A stretch of DNA of 64,000 nucleotides from Aeromonas simiae (lineage in GTDB: Bacteria > Pseudomonadota > Gammaproteobacteria > Enterobacterales > Aeromonadaceae): assembly GCF_000820125.1 (NCBI RefSeq), contig NZ_CDBY01000054.1:39173-103172 (forward strand). The letters are read 5' to 3'. The stretch's first letter is position 1. Each line of letters begins with the position of its first letter. Positions 27,639-38,653 of this stretch are shown here, one piece after another. Under the pieces are notes generated by a model. It saw only the letters and a program-made list of their open reading frames with translations, had not been told where the DNA came from and ran no database searches. Made by a program: the position numbers and the translations under genes.

Positions 27639-28583
27639 TCAGTTCTTGTGGTCGTAGGTGAAGACTTTGCCGATATCCTCGAGCCGATAGCTGGTGAGCT
27701 GGTAGACGTAGTAGTTGAGCCAGTTGCTAAACAGCAGGTGGCCGTGGCTGCGCCAGGTGGCGCGCGGGGGGTTGGCCGGGTTGTCGTCCGGGTAGTAGTT
27801 CACCGGTACGCTGGGCGCGAGACCAGCGTCGAGATCGCGACGATACTCCTGATCCAGGGTCAGCGCATCGTATTCGGGGTGGCCGGTGACGAACACCTGG
27901 CGACCATCGCGGGTGGCGGCCAGATAGACCCCCGCCTCTTCGGATTCGGCGAAGATCTGCAGATCGGTATGGGCGCGGATGAGATCCCCATCGAAGGCCG
28001 CATAACGGGAGTGGGGGGCGACGAACTCGTCATCGAAGCCGCGCAGCAGCGGCTCGTGTTCCACCAGGCGCTGATGGCGGTAGACGCCGGAGAGCTTCTC
28101 GCCGTGGGTCTGCTTATCCATGCCGTAGAGCACCTTGAGGGCGGCCTGCACGGCCCAACAGAGGAACAGGGTGGAGGTGACATGCTCGTGGGACCAGCGG
28201 ATGATCTCGCCGATGCGCTGCCAGTAGACCACGTCCTCGAACTCCACCAGGCCGAGCGGGGCCCCGGTGATGATCATGCCGTCATAGTTATTGCTGCGTA
28301 CCTGCTCAAAGTCGTTGTAGAAGTTCTCGAGGTGGGCGCGCGGTGTGTTGCGTGAATCCCGATCATCGATGCGCAGCAGATCCACGTCGACCTGCAACGG
28401 GGTGTTGGAGAGCATGCGCAGCAGCTGGATCTCGGTTTCGATCTTCTTCGGCATCAGGTTGAGGATGAGCACCCGCAACGGACGGATGTTCTGAGTCACG
28501 GCGCGTGACTCGCTCATGACGAAGATGTTCTCTTCCCCCAGCACGGCGGCGGCGGGCAATTGATCCGGAATCTTGATGGGCAT
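27639..28583 (-). CDS. metA: MetA, homoserine O-acyltransferase (succinyl type predicted)
   Basis: 314 residues, standard MetAS length. The catalytic cysteine is Cys142 in [11 protein letters not shown]; the acyl-donor pocket reads [10 protein letters not shown] with Gly at residue 111, the position where Gly is associated with succinyl-CoA and Glu with acetyl-CoA in this family. The enzyme activates homoserine for methionine synthesis. Three met-box-like 8-mers lie 27-50 bases upstream. The presence of a MetY-type sulfhydrylase elsewhere raises the question of which acyl ester is made. Confidence 0.94.
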   Translation of the reverse strand: MPIKIPDQLPAAAVLGEENIFVMSESRAVTQNIRPLRVLILNLMPKKIETEIQLLRMLSNTPLQVDVDLLRIDDRDSRNTPRAHLENFYNDFEQVRSNNYDGMIITGAPLGLVEFEDVVYWQRIGEIIRWSHEHVTSTLFLCWAVQAALKVLYGMDKQTHGEKLSGVYRHQRLVEHEPLLRGFDDEFVAPHSRYAAFDGDLIRAHTDLQIFAESEEAGVYLAATRDGRQVFVTGHPEYDALTLDQEYRRDLDAGLAPSVPVNYYPDDNPANPPRATWRSHGHLLFSNWLNYYVYQLTSYRLEDIGKVFTYDHKN

Positions 28584-28609
28584 GCTTACTCCCTGTACTG
28601 CATCGGTAA

Positions 28610-28633
28610 ATATGTCTGGACATCCAGAAATCT
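28610..28633 (-). promoter_or_regulatory. MetJ-like box array upstream of metA
   Basis: Read on the minus strand, three tandem 8-mers AGATTTCT, GGATGTCC and AGACATAT match AGACGTCT at 6, 5 and 5 of 8 positions. They overlap or follow a TATTATAG -10 like element. Tandem weak boxes are typical of MetJ operators. Confidence 0.6.
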
Positions 28634-28929
28634 ATAATAAACTGAGGCGAGTGTCATCAATCCCTTTGAGTTCGCCCTGCCCTTTGTCTAGCATAACGGC
28701 CAATCTGGCTGGGGATGGCTGGTTGTGGCGCTCGCCCAGCGCCGGCAGATTGACCACCTCATCCGGTTTGCTCCGCCCTGTTTGCTCATCAGAAGCGACC
28801 CATCCATGGCACTGGCTCAGCGTGATACCGGGGAGTGCAAGAAAGGGGCGGTTGTGGTCGGCCATCTGCGAGCCTCTCAATATCCACCCGGCAGGGTGAC
28901 GTCGAACATCTTCCACGCTGAGGTCTTTC
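28634..28929. other. Intergenic region between metA and the CinA-like gene
   Basis: About 300 bases holding the divergent promoters. Short frames here (for example ATG at 28806) run out of frame into the next gene and have no ribosome site. No hairpin or repeat beyond the MetJ array was found. Confidence 0.4.
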
Positions 28930-30069
28930 ATGCATATCGAACTGGTGAGTACGGGCGATGAGATCGTCACCGGCCTGGTGGTCGACACCAATGCGGCCTG
29001 GTTGTCGGCCCTGCTGCTTGAACAAGGGTGGCAGGTGCGCCGCCGTCATACGGTGGGCGATGATCTGGAGGCGATCACCCAGGTGCTGGCCGAGGCGGCG
29101 GCCCGCAGCGATGTGGTGCTGGTGTGCGGTGGCTTGGGTCCCACCTCGGACGATCTCACCGCCGAGGCGGCAGCGCGGGCCTTTTCGGCCCCGCTTGAGC
29201 TGCGTGAGGCGTGGCTCGAGGTCATCCGCGCCCGCTACGCCAGCCGTGGCCGCGTCATGGCCGAGAGCAATGCCAAGCAGGCCTGGCTGCCGCGCGGCAG
29301 CAGGCTTATCGACAATCCGGTCGGCACCGCCTGCGGCTTTCGCGTCGATGCCGGTGCTTGTCGCCTCTACTTCACGCCGGGCGTGCCATTCGAGTTCAAG
29401 CAGATGGTGCAGCAGCAGATCTTGCCGGAGCTGGCGGCGGGGCAAGATACCCGGCTGCGCCGCTTCTACACCTTCGGCGTGCCCGAATCGACTCTGAGCG
29501 ATGCGCTGGATCGGCTCGAGTGGCCGCAAGGGGTGGTGCTCGGTTATCGCTCCAGCATGCCGCTCATCGAGCTCAAGCTGATCGGTCACGAGGTGGATGA
29601 CGGCGCAATGGGGCTCGCCGAGGCGCAGTTGCTTGCCCATATCACCCCCTGGTTGGTGGGTGAGGGGAGTGAGCCCCCTTGGGCGCACATACTGCGTGGC
29701 CTCAAAGGGGAGCCGCTTTACCTGTTGGAGTGTGCCAGTGGGGGCGCCTTGCAGCGCATGTGCCGTGACTATCCACACCTGCATGCCCGCTTCGAGGCGA
29801 CGTTGGGGGCCGATCCGGCGGCGCTGGTGCCCCAACCGGGGCGGTGGGCGCTGCTGGTGGGCGAAGAGAGCGAGCAAGGGGTGGCGCTGGTCTTGCAAGA
29901 TGGCGAGCGGCGCTTCGAGCAGTTGGTGCTGGTGCGCCATCCCGATCGGCCGAGCCGCGAGCGCATCCTGGCCTTCTGCGCCCTCGACATGCTGCGCCGC
30001 CATCTGGCCGGACACTCCCCTTTTGGCGAGTATCAGACCCTGACGCGCACCTTGTCGCGGGCGTCCTGA
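28930..30069 (+). CDS. yfaY: CinA/YfaY-like protein (molybdopterin-binding-like COG1058 domain)
   Basis: 379 residues. The N-terminal 170 residues are the MoaB/CinA nucleotide-processing fold: STGDEIVTG at 7-15, VVDTNAAWLSALL, CGGLGPTSDDLTAEAAA and NPVGTACGF. Residues 180-230 hold the TFGVPESTLSDAL and GYRSSMPLIELKL segments shared with YfaY. The C-terminal part replaces the PncC nicotinamide-nucleotide deamidase domain with a diverged sequence lacking the usual active-site SCTGG, so amidase activity is unlikely. The first part may have ADP-ribose pyrophosphatase activity as in other CinA proteins. Confidence 0.85.
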   Translation: MHIELVSTGDEIVTGLVVDTNAAWLSALLLEQGWQVRRRHTVGDDLEAITQVLAEAAARSDVVLVCGGLGPTSDDLTAEAAARAFSAPLELREAWLEVIRARYASRGRVMAESNAKQAWLPRGSRLIDNPVGTACGFRVDAGACRLYFTPGVPFEFKQMVQQQILPELAAGQDTRLRRFYTFGVPESTLSDALDRLEWPQGVVLGYRSSMPLIELKLIGHEVDDGAMGLAEAQLLAHITPWLVGEGSEPPWAHILRGLKGEPLYLLECASGGALQRMCRDYPHLHARFEATLGADPAALVPQPGRWALLVGEESEQGVALVLQDGERRFEQLVLVRHPDRPSRERILAFCALDMLRRHLAGHSPFGEYQTLTRTLSRAS

Positions 30070-30077
30070 AAACAACA

Positions 30078-30099
30078 GCGGGAGGCCTTGGCCTCCCGC
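30078..30099. terminator. Hairpin between converging yfaY and cytochrome c4 genes
   Basis: GCGGGAGGC pairs with GCCTCCCGC over CTTG. No U tract on either side; probably a weak or protein-assisted terminator, or an mRNA-end-protecting hairpin. Confidence 0.45.
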
Positions 30100-30117
30100 G
30101 TCATTGATGGGATGCGA

Positions 30118-30735
30118 TCAGTGCAGGCCGACCACGTATTGCGCGAGCACCTGGATCTCTTCGTCGGTCAGCTTCCTGGCAACGTCGCGCATCATGCCGT
30201 TCGGATCGTTGTCGCGGGTACCGGAGCGGAAGGCTTCCAGCTGGGCCTTGATATAGGCCGGGTGCTGGCCGGTCAGGTTGGGGTACTTGGCCTGTGCCAG
30301 CCCTTCACCGCGGGGGCCGTGGCAGGCGATGCAGGCCGCCAGTGAGCGGGAGGTATCCCCTCCCATGTAGAGGGCGCGGCCCTTCTCCACCACGTCATCG
30401 GGAACGGCCACGGGAGTGCGCTGCTGCTCGGAGAAGTAGGCGGCCAGATCGTCCATGTCTTGCTCAGAAAGCGGCAGTGCCATGGGGCCCATGACCGGCG
30501 CGACACGTCCGGTTTTACCGGAGGCGGCGGCTTTGAGTTCAAGCAGCTGTTTCTTGAGGTAAGCGGGGTGCTGGCCGGCAATTTTGGGATAGATGTCGGC
30601 AGGGCTGTTTCCGTCAGCCCCGTGGCAAGCAATGCAGGTCGCAGACTTGGCCTGGCCTGCGGCGGCATCGCCAGCAGCCTGTGCCATGCCTGTCGCACTT
30701 GCCAGCAAAGCAAGCGTGATGGCGAGGTTCTTCAT
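30118..30735 (-). CDS. Cytochrome c4, dihaem periplasmic electron carrier
   Basis: 205 residues. A signal peptide (1-20, ending GMAQAAG) precedes two similar class I cytochrome domains, each with a CIACH haem site (CIACHGADGNSP and CIACHGPRGEG) and a later methionine region (PVMGPMALPLSE and NDPNGMMRDVA). Cytochrome c4 passes electrons from the bc1 complex to terminal oxidases. It is divergent from engB, as in other Gammaproteobacteria. Confidence 0.93.
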   Translation of the reverse strand: MKNLAITLALLASATGMAQAAGDAAAGQAKSATCIACHGADGNSPADIYPKIAGQHPAYLKKQLLELKAAASGKTGRVAPVMGPMALPLSEQDMDDLAAYFSEQQRTPVAVPDDVVEKGRALYMGGDTSRSLAACIACHGPRGEGLAQAKYPNLTGQHPAYIKAQLEAFRSGTRDNDPNGMMRDVARKLTDEEIQVLAQYVVGLH

Positions 30736-30875
30736 GGCGCTCCAACTTCTCGTTATAAGGCTTCCAGATCCCATGCCGCGGAAGGCATGTTAAACTACGC
30801 GATTAAGCGACGTCATTTTACACCGTTTTACAAAAAAGTAACGCCATAACCCGCTCTTTCAATGGGGAATTTACC

Positions 30876-31520
30876 TTGGATAAACAAGTTTTGAATTTTC
30901 GCAAGGTCCACTTCGTGACCAGTGCGCCGGACATTCGCCATCTGCCTAACGATGGTGGTGTCGAGATCGCCTTTGCGGGTCGTTCCAATGCGGGTAAATC
31001 CTCGGCCCTCAACACGCTGACCCAGCAAAAAAACCTGGCCCGTACCAGTAAAACGCCGGGCCGTACCCAGCTCATCAACCTGTTCGAGCTGGAGCCGGGC
31101 AAGCGGCTGGTGGACCTGCCGGGTTATGGATATGCCCAGGTGCCGCTCGAGATGAAGATCAAGTGGCAGAAGAACCTGGCCGAATACCTGCAGCGCCGCG
31201 AGTCCCTCAAGGGGCTGGTGATCCTGATGGACATCCGCCACCCGCTCAAGGAGACCGACCAGAACATGCTGGAGTGGAGCGCCCACCGCAAACTGCCGGT
31301 GCTGCTGCTGCTGACCAAGGCCGACAAGCTCAACCCCGGCCCGCGCAAGACCCAGCTACTCAAGGTGCGCAAGGACGTGGCGCCGCTTGGTGATCACATC
31401 CGGGTCGAGGCCTTCTCGTCCCTCAACAACTTGGGGGTCGATACCCTGGCCGAGGTGCTGACCGGCTGGTATCTCGATGAGCAGCCTGATGACGAGCAGG
31501 TCGAGCTGGCGGCCGAGTAA
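30876..31520 (+). CDS. engB: EngB (YsxC/YihA), ribosome-biogenesis GTPase
   Basis: 214 residues. G1 is [11 protein letters not shown] (about 33-43), G3 is [10 protein letters not shown]4 is LLTKADKL and G5 is VEAFSSLNN. EngB assists late assembly of the 50S subunit and is essential in many bacteria. TTG start with GGGGAA eight bases upstream; no in-frame ATG exists near. In E. coli spf lies beside this gene; here the 140-base gap on its 5' side has no Spot 42. Confidence 0.94.
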   Translation: MDKQVLNFRKVHFVTSAPDIRHLPNDGGVEIAFAGRSNAGKSSALNTLTQQKNLARTSKTPGRTQLINLFELEPGKRLVDLPGYGYAQVPLEMKIKWQKNLAEYLQRRESLKGLVILMDIRHPLKETDQNMLEWSAHRKLPVLLLLTKADKLNPGPRKTQLLKVRKDVAPLGDHIRVEAFSSLNNLGVDTLAEVLTGWYLDEQPDDEQVELAAE

Positions 31521-31541
31521 GGTTCGTCACTGAGATGAAGC

Positions 31542-31567
31542 AAGGGGGCCATGGGCCCCCTTGTTGT
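31542..31567 (+). terminator. Terminator after engB
   Basis: AAGGGGGCC pairs with GGCCCCCTT across a short loop, followed by TTGTTGTTT. It may serve the converging ABC-permease transcript as well. Confidence 0.7.
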
Positions 31568-32533
31568 TTATTCCCGCTCCTTGACGTAGGGGGTGCCGAG
31601 CGCTTTGGGGGCCACCGCCTTGCCGATGAAGCCGGCCAGCAGGAACACGGTCAGCACGTAGGGCAACGCCTCGATGGCCTGCACCGGGATCGGAAAGTCG
31701 CCGATGGCGACCCCTTGCAGGCGGATGGCCACTGCGTCGAGAAAGCCAAACAGCAGGCAGGCGGCCATGGCGCTCCATGGCCGCCATTTGCCAAACACCA
31801 GGGCCGCCAGCGCCATGAAGCCTTTGCCCGCGCTCATGTTGGGGATGAACTGGGCGGTCTGGGCCACCGAGAGGTAGACCCCGCCCAGCCCTGCCAGCAG
31901 ACCGCCGATGATGAGCGCGGTGTAGCGCATCCGCACCACCGAGATGCCGGCGGTGTCGACGGCGGCCGGCGCCTCCCCCACGGCGCGCAGGCGCAGGCCA
32001 AAGCGGGTGCGAAACAGCACCCACCAGGCGAGCGGCACGGCGGCAAAGGCGACGTATTCCAGTAGGGAGTGGCCGCTTAGCAGCTCGCTGTAGAGCTGGC
32101 CGACGACGGGCACATCGGCCAGCGCCTTGGCGTAGGGCAGATCGATGGGGGCGAAGCGGGCAGCGCCGGAGAGCGCCGGGGTCTGTCCCCCTTGATCGAA
32201 CCAGAAACGGCCGAGCGTCACGGTCAGGCCGGTGGCCAGTATGTTGATGGCCATGCCGCTCACCACCTGATCGCCGCGATGGGTGATGGTGGCAAAGCCG
32301 TGCAGCAGGGCCAGCAGGATGGCGATGCCCACCCCGGCCAGCAGCCCCATCCAGGCCGAGCCGGTGACGGCGGCGGCGGCCGCGCCGGCGAAGGCGGAGG
32401 CCAGCAGCTTACCCTCGAGGGCGATGTTGACCACCCCGGAGCGCTCGCAGAACATGCCGGCCATGGCCGCCAGGATCAGCGGTGGAGCGGTGCGGACGGT
32501 GGCGTCCAGCATCAGGATCAGCGTTTCGAACAT
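31568..32533 (-). CDS. ABC transporter permease, second subunit (BMP/nucleoside type)
   Basis: 321 residues with about eight to ten membrane helices of the BPD_transp_2 family. Family segments are MFCERSGVVNIALEGKLL near 27-44, GDQVVSGMAINILATGLT and the EAA-like loop RAVGEAPAAVDTAGI. It pairs with the longer permease upstream, three bases away, to form the channel of a purine-nucleoside importer. The stop lies inside the shared terminator region with engB. Confidence 0.9.
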   Translation of the reverse strand: MFETLILMLDATVRTAPPLILAAMAGMFCERSGVVNIALEGKLLASAFAGAAAAAVTGSAWMGLLAGVGIAILLALLHGFATITHRGDQVVSGMAINILATGLTVTLGRFWFDQGGQTPALSGAARFAPIDLPYAKALADVPVVGQLYSELLSGHSLLEYVAFAAVPLAWWVLFRTRFGLRLRAVGEAPAAVDTAGISVVRMRYTALIIGGLLAGLGGVYLSVAQTAQFIPNMSAGKGFMALAALVFGKWRPWSAMAACLLFGFLDAVAIRLQGVAIGDFPIPVQAIEALPYVLTVFLLAGFIGKAVAPKALGTPYVKERE

Positions 32534-32536
32534 GGC

Positions 32537-33636
32537 TTAGGCCCCCTTCTTGTTCGCCAGGGCGAGATAGAGCTGCTCGACCCGAGGTTGCAGCATATGT
32601 TCCAGCGCGCCGCAGAACAGGATCACCAGCCCTTGCAGCACCACCACTATGTTGCGATCCACCCCGAACTCGAAGCTGAGCTCGGCGCCCCCCTGATAGA
32701 GGAAGCCAAACAGCAGGCTCGCCAGGATCACCCCGACCGGGTGGTTGCGCCCCATCAGCGCCACCGCGATGCCGGTGAAGCCAAACCCTTCCACGAAGTT
32801 GAGCTTGATCTGGTGCAGCTCGCCTTGCAGCACGTTGAGGGCGAAAAAGCCCGCCAGCATGCCGGAGATGAGCATGGCCAAGATCACCACGCGCGGGTAG
32901 GGGATGCCGGCATAGGAAGAGGCGCTCTGGCTCGCCCCCACGGCGCGGATCTCGTAACCCCAGCGGGTGTGCCAGATGAACAGCCACACCAGGGCGGCGC
33001 AGATCAGCGCCCAGATGAAGCTGATATTGAGCGGGCTGGTGGCCATCTCCACCCCGAACCGGGCGCCGATGTCGCTCAGCTTGGGCAGCCAGCTCGCCTC
33101 GGCAAAGACCCGGCTCTCGGTGGCCATCGAGCCGGCCGGTTTGAACACCTCCACCAGCAGGTAGGCCATGATGGCCGAGGCGATGAAGTTGAACATGATG
33201 GTGGTGATGACGATGTGGCTGCCGCGCCGGGCTTGCAACCAGGCCGGGATGAAGGCCCAGGCCGCGCCAAACAGGCCGCCGGCGATGATGGACAGCGGCA
33301 GCAGCAGGGCAAACGGCAGCACGTCGCCGAGCAGCAGGCAGACCAGGCCCACGCCGAGGCCGCCGATGTAGGCCTGCCCCTCGCCGCCGATGTTGAACAG
33401 CCCCGCGTGGAAGGCGATGGCCACGGCGAGCCCGGTGAAGATGAAGCCGGTGGCGTAGTAGAGGGTAAAGCCTATCCCCTCGCCGCTGCCGAAGGCGCCG
33501 CTCCACATGATCTCCACCGCCTCGAGCGGGTTGATGTCGAGATAACTGAACAGGATGGCCGAGATCAGGAACGCCAGGGTGACGTTCAGCGCCGGCAGCA
33601 GGCCGACCGAGATCCAGGCCGGAACACGGGCTTGAC

Positions 33637-33640
<4 letters not shown>
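32537..33640 (-). CDS. ABC transporter permease, first subunit (BMP/nucleoside type)
   Basis: 367 residues with about ten membrane helices, BPD_transp_2 family. Landmarks are FHAGLFNIGGEGQAYIGGLG, ITTIMFNFIASAIMAYLL and the coupling loop RAVGASQSASSYAGIPYPRV. Start overlaps the ATPase gene by four bases (ATGA), so translation is coupled. It is the larger of the two permeases, as in YufP/NupP-type systems. Confidence 0.9.
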
Positions 33641-35193
<1,553 letters not shown>

Positions 35194-35264
35194 GATGCAA
35201 TCCTTGCCAGTCATGAAGAGAAAAGGGAAAAAACCGGCCCGAGGGGGCCGATCTGGAAGGGGGA

Positions 35265-36263
35265 TCAGTATTTACAGGTGCCGTCGGCCATGTAGTCGTG
35301 CACCTTGACCTTGCCGGCGATGATATCGGCCTTGATGGCGTCGGCCTTGGTCTTCATCTCGGGGGTGATCAGCTTCTCGTTGTTTTGATCGAGCGCCCAA
35401 TCCACCCCGCCTTCGGCCAGCCCCAGGTTCTTGATACCCGGTTTCCAGGTGCCCTTGGCGGCATCATCCCAAGTCTGGTAGGCGGCCAGGCCCACCGACT
35501 TGACCATGGAGGTCAGCATGGTGCCCGGTTGCAGGTGGTTTTGGTTGGAGTCGACGCCGATGGCCAGCTTGCCCTCATCCTTGGCTGCCTGGTAGACACC
35601 GATGCCGGTACCGCCGGCGGCGGCATAGACCACGTCGGCCCCCTTGGCGAACTGGGACTTGGCCAGCTCCGCCCCCTTGGCCGGGTCGGCAAACGCCGCC
35701 GGGGTGGAGCCGGTCATGTTCTGGAACACTTCGATCTTCGGATTGACGTACTTGGCCCCCTGCTCGTAACCGCACTCGAACTTGCGGATCAGCGGGATGT
35801 CCATGCCGCCGACGAAGCCGACCTTGCCGCTCTTGGAGGCCATGGCCGCCAGCGCACCGACTAGGAAGGAGCCTTCATGCTCCTTGAAGATGATGGACTG
35901 GACGTTGGGCTTGTCGACCACCATGTCGATGATGGTGAACTGGGTGTTGGGGAACTCGGTGGCGGCCTTCTCGACGGCCGATCCCATGTTAAAGCCGACC
36001 GCCACGATCGGGCCGTTGCCACGGCTGGCCAGGCGGCGCAGACCTTGCTCGCGCTGGGCTTCGTTCTGGGGTTCGAACTCCTTGACCTTGATGCCCTTCT
36101 CCTTGGTGTAGACCTCGACCCCGTTGCGGAATACGGCTTCGTTGAAGGACTTGTCGAACTTGCCGGCGGTGTCATAGATGACCGCCGGTTGGGAGGCGGC
36201 CTGGGCGGACAGGGCGGCGAGAGTGAGGGTGGCCACGGTGGCCAGTTTGAGTGCGGTTGTCAC
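35265..36263 (-). CDS. BMP-family nucleoside-binding lipoprotein-like protein
   Basis: 332 residues. Signal peptide (1-22, ending SAQAAS), then the basic-membrane-protein fold: VIYDTAGKFDKSFNEAVFRNG, GNGPIVAVGFNMGSAVEKAA, EGSFLVGALAAMASKSGKVG and GVDSNQNHLQPGTMLTSM. The family includes PnrA of Treponema, which binds purine nucleosides. The leading Cys of a lipoprotein is absent, so it is likely soluble in the periplasm. It is the first gene of the transporter operon, 71 bases before the ATPase. Confidence 0.9.
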   Translation of the reverse strand: MTTALKLATVATLTLAALSAQAASQPAVIYDTAGKFDKSFNEAVFRNGVEVYTKEKGIKVKEFEPQNEAQREQGLRRLASRGNGPIVAVGFNMGSAVEKAATEFPNTQFTIIDMVVDKPNVQSIIFKEHEGSFLVGALAAMASKSGKVGFVGGMDIPLIRKFECGYEQGAKYVNPKIEVFQNMTGSTPAAFADPAKGAELAKSQFAKGADVVYAAAGGTGIGVYQAAKDEGKLAIGVDSNQNHLQPGTMLTSMVKSVGLAAYQTWDDAAKGTWKPGIKNLGLAEGGVDWALDQNNEKLITPEMKTKADAIKADIIAGKVKVHDYMADGTCKY

Positions 36264-36294
36264 GATCGTATCCTTGATTGTTATGGTTTCCGTA

Positions 36295-36385
36295 GCCTGC
36301 CATGGCAGGCCTGTCAGGCTTGCGCGATTACTGTAAGTGAGGCGCTTGTAGGGTCAAGCCTACACCCGGAGAAAAACGTTTGCGC
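36295..36385 (-). promoter_or_regulatory. BMP operon control region: PurR-like box, promoter, leader hairpins
   Basis: On the minus strand, GCGCAAACGTTTTTCT (36370-36385) fits the PurR consensus ACGCAAACGTTTGCGT at 12 of 16. A TTGACC -35 near 36351-36356 and TACAGT about 16 bases on form a promoter. The 5' UTR has a perfect 16-bp palindrome GCCTGCCATGGCAGGC (36295-36310) overlapping a second, shorter stem, so the two are mutually exclusive. Purine control fits a nucleoside importer. Confidence 0.5.
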
Positions 36386-36692
36386 TAACGGTTTGAAAAA
36401 TAAGCGCATGGCAGCGCAACATCCGATTTTTGGCGGGTTTGCCAGGTGTTTGTGCTGGTGTGAGCCGATGGAGTATCGCGTTTGCTATGTGAATCATAGG
36501 CTTGGCGATGAGCATCAGGGCAGGCGCCTGATTAATTAACGGCGAGCAGGGGAAATGGCTGCCATGTCTTCGCATCCATGACGTGCGTTGGCTGAGGGGC
36601 GGCCTGTGCGCGGCGCCGGGCTCTCTGTGGGGGCGGTCAACGCTGCCCCTTGCCCAGCCTGCGCCTCTTTCCCCGCGAGATGAGGAAGCGGC
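36386..36692. other. Gap between BMP operon and acetyltransferase gene
   Basis: About 300 bases with no convincing gene. The first half is AT-richer and the second half GC-rich with small stems; no poly-U terminator was found for the acetyltransferase. A 71-codon minus-strand frame across 36360-36575 was judged spurious because it covers the PurR-like box and lacks coding character. Confidence 0.4.
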
Positions 36693-37283
36693 CTAACCGA
36701 GCGAGCGCTCGTCGCGTGGCTCGCCGTGTTGCAGGGTGCGCACCACTCGGGCCGGGTTGCCCACCGCCACGCTGTCGGCCGGAATGTCTTTGGTCACCAC
36801 GGCTCCGGCGCCGATGATGCTGCGCGGGCCTATGGTGACGCCGGGGCAGAGAATGGCGCCGCCGCCGATCCAGCAGTCGTCACCGATGCGCACCGGCTGG
36901 CCGAAGGCCTCCCAGCGGCGGCGATCGCGATAGTCCATGGAGTGGGTGGCGGTGTAGATCTGCACGTTGGGGGCGAGCAGCACATGGTGGCCGATGTGCA
37001 CCTCACAGACATCGAGGATGGTGACGTTGAAGTTGAAAAAGCACTGCTCGCCGAGGTGGATATTGCGGCCAAACTCGCAGGTGAAGGGGGTGCTGATCCA
37101 GCACGAATCGGGGCAGTGACCGAACAGTTCGCGGCACAGCGCCTTGCGTTCGCGCTCCTCGCTGGCTGGGGTGGCGTTGAGGCGGGCCAGCAGCGCCTGA
37201 CCGCGGATCCGATCCTTGGCGACCTCTTCACTGTCGCTGTCGAGCAGCCCGCCCGCCAGAATGTTATCCCAGTCACTTGCCAT
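36693..37283 (-). CDS. Maltose/galactoside O-acetyltransferase family protein
   Basis: 196 residues. N-terminal Mac domain (about 5-60) then a left-handed beta-helix of hexapeptide repeats with the catalytic histidine region TATHSMDYRDRRRWEAFGQP and repeats GDDCWIGGGAILCPGVTIG, IIGAGAVVTKDIPADSVAVGNPAR. These enzymes transfer acetyl from CoA to a sugar. The start at 37283 has AGAGGAGA seven bases before ATG. It seems to be a single gene, 55 bases after the MgtC/DUF4010 gene. Confidence 0.9.
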   Translation of the reverse strand: MASDWDNILAGGLLDSDSEEVAKDRIRGQALLARLNATPASEERERKALCRELFGHCPDSCWISTPFTCEFGRNIHLGEQCFFNFNVTILDVCEVHIGHHVLLAPNVQIYTATHSMDYRDRRRWEAFGQPVRIGDDCWIGGGAILCPGVTIGPRSIIGAGAVVTKDIPADSVAVGNPARVVRTLQHGEPRDERSLG

Positions 37284-37338
37284 CACTGTCTCCTCTTGCG
37301 CTGCCATGGCCTGGCATGATGGTGAAACGATGTGGCCG

Positions 37339-38592
37339 TCACCACCCCAGCAGTGGCAGGGTCAGCAGGGCCGAGAGCAGGTAGGGGAGCAGCACCCGCC
37401 AGCCGAGCCCTTTGCCACCGATCACCAACGCCAGTACCCCCTTGACCAGCGAGTTGACGAAGCCGGCCAGCAGGATGGCGCGCGCCGCCACATCGAGATC
37501 CAGCCCCCGGCTCGCCAGATGGGAGAGGGAGAGGGTGATGGCGTCCACATCGGCCAGCCCGGAGGCGGTCGCCAGCAGGTAGACCCCTGAGTCCCCCACC
37601 GTCTGTTGCAGCAGGGTGGCGAGAAAGCCGATCACCGCCAGCAGCAGGCCGAACTTGAGGGCGGTGAGCAGATCGAGCGGGTTGCGGGTCTTGGCCTGCA
37701 TCGGCTCCGGCGCCTCTTCGCGGCGGTACCAGAACCAGAAGGCGCAGCCATAGACCACGGCCGCCAGGGTGAGCAGCGACCAGGTGAGGCGCTGGGCGAG
37801 CGGCACGTGGATCACTAGGATCAGCGCCCACACTCGCAGCCACATGGTGGCACTGGCGAGCAGGATACCGTTGGCGAGCAGCCGCTCCAGGCCGCTCTGC
37901 TCGCGGTTGAGACGGGAAAATTGCAGCGTGAGCGCAGTGGAGGAGGCAAACCCCGCCAGTATGCTGGTGAGCACCAACCCCTTGCGGGTACCAACCAACC
38001 GCACCGCGAAGTGACCGCAGAAGGAGATGCCGGCGATCATCACCACCATCAACCAGATCTTGAAGGGATTGAAGGCCAGCAGCGGCCCCATCTCGCGGTT
38101 CGGCAGCACCGGCAGCAGCACCAGCGAGATGAGCAGAAAACGCAGGGTGGCGTGGAACTCGGTCTCGCTCAGGAACAGCAGCCCTTTGTGGATCTCCCCC
38201 TTGAGCCCCATCAGCAGGGCCGCCAGCACGGCGCAGGCGACGGCCTCGCTCGGGCCGAGCAGCACCGCCGTCAGGCCGAGCAGGTAGGTGAGCACCATGG
38301 CCACCGAGCTGGTGAGGCCAAACTCCCCCTGCGAGCGCTGGGAGAGCCAGACCGAGAGCCCGACCCCGGCCAGGATGGCCACCAACCCCAGCAGGGGCAG
38401 GGTCGCCCCCAGGCTTGGCAGCAACAAGCCGCACACCCCGCCGAACAGGCCGATGAGGCCATAGGTACGCATGCCGGCGATGCGCTGGTTGTCCTCCAGC
38501 CGGCGGGTTTGCCAGCCCCGCTCCAAGCCGATGATGAGGCCGATGGCCAGTGATACCAGTGCGCCGTAGAGCGATAAATCGGTCAGATCCAT
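37339..38592 (-). CDS. MgtC/SapB N-terminal plus DUF4010 membrane protein
   Basis: 417 residues with about twelve membrane helices. The first third is MgtC-like (LAIGLIIGLERGWQ, GMRTYGLIGLFGGVCGLLLP); the rest is DUF4010, with LVGTRKGLVLTSILAGFASSTALTLQFSR and a final LLAGFVNSLVKGVLALVIGG. Transport of a divalent metal or regulation of magnesium homeostasis is often suggested for MgtC-like proteins, but this two-domain type has no proven substrate. GGAGG ribosome site just before the chosen ATG. Confidence 0.85.
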   Translation of the reverse strand: MDLTDLSLYGALVSLAIGLIIGLERGWQTRRLEDNQRIAGMRTYGLIGLFGGVCGLLLPSLGATLPLLGLVAILAGVGLSVWLSQRSQGEFGLTSSVAMVLTYLLGLTAVLLGPSEAVACAVLAALLMGLKGEIHKGLLFLSETEFHATLRFLLISLVLLPVLPNREMGPLLAFNPFKIWLMVVMIAGISFCGHFAVRLVGTRKGLVLTSILAGFASSTALTLQFSRLNREQSGLERLLANGILLASATMWLRVWALILVIHVPLAQRLTWSLLTLAAVVYGCAFWFWYRREEAPEPMQAKTRNPLDLLTALKFGLLLAVIGFLATLLQQTVGDSGVYLLATASGLADVDAITLSLSHLASRGLDLDVAARAILLAGFVNSLVKGVLALVIGGKGLGWRVLLPYLLSALLTLPLLGW

Positions 38593-38653
38593 GGGGCCTC
38601 CGTTGCCATGCCCTGATGATGGCACAGGGCCTGGCCGGTGTGAGTGCGGCCGA

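Noticed and set aside
36360-36575. 71-codon minus-strand frame upstream of the BMP gene
   Set aside because: Covers the PurR-like box and promoter, has no ribosome site and no recognisable motif.
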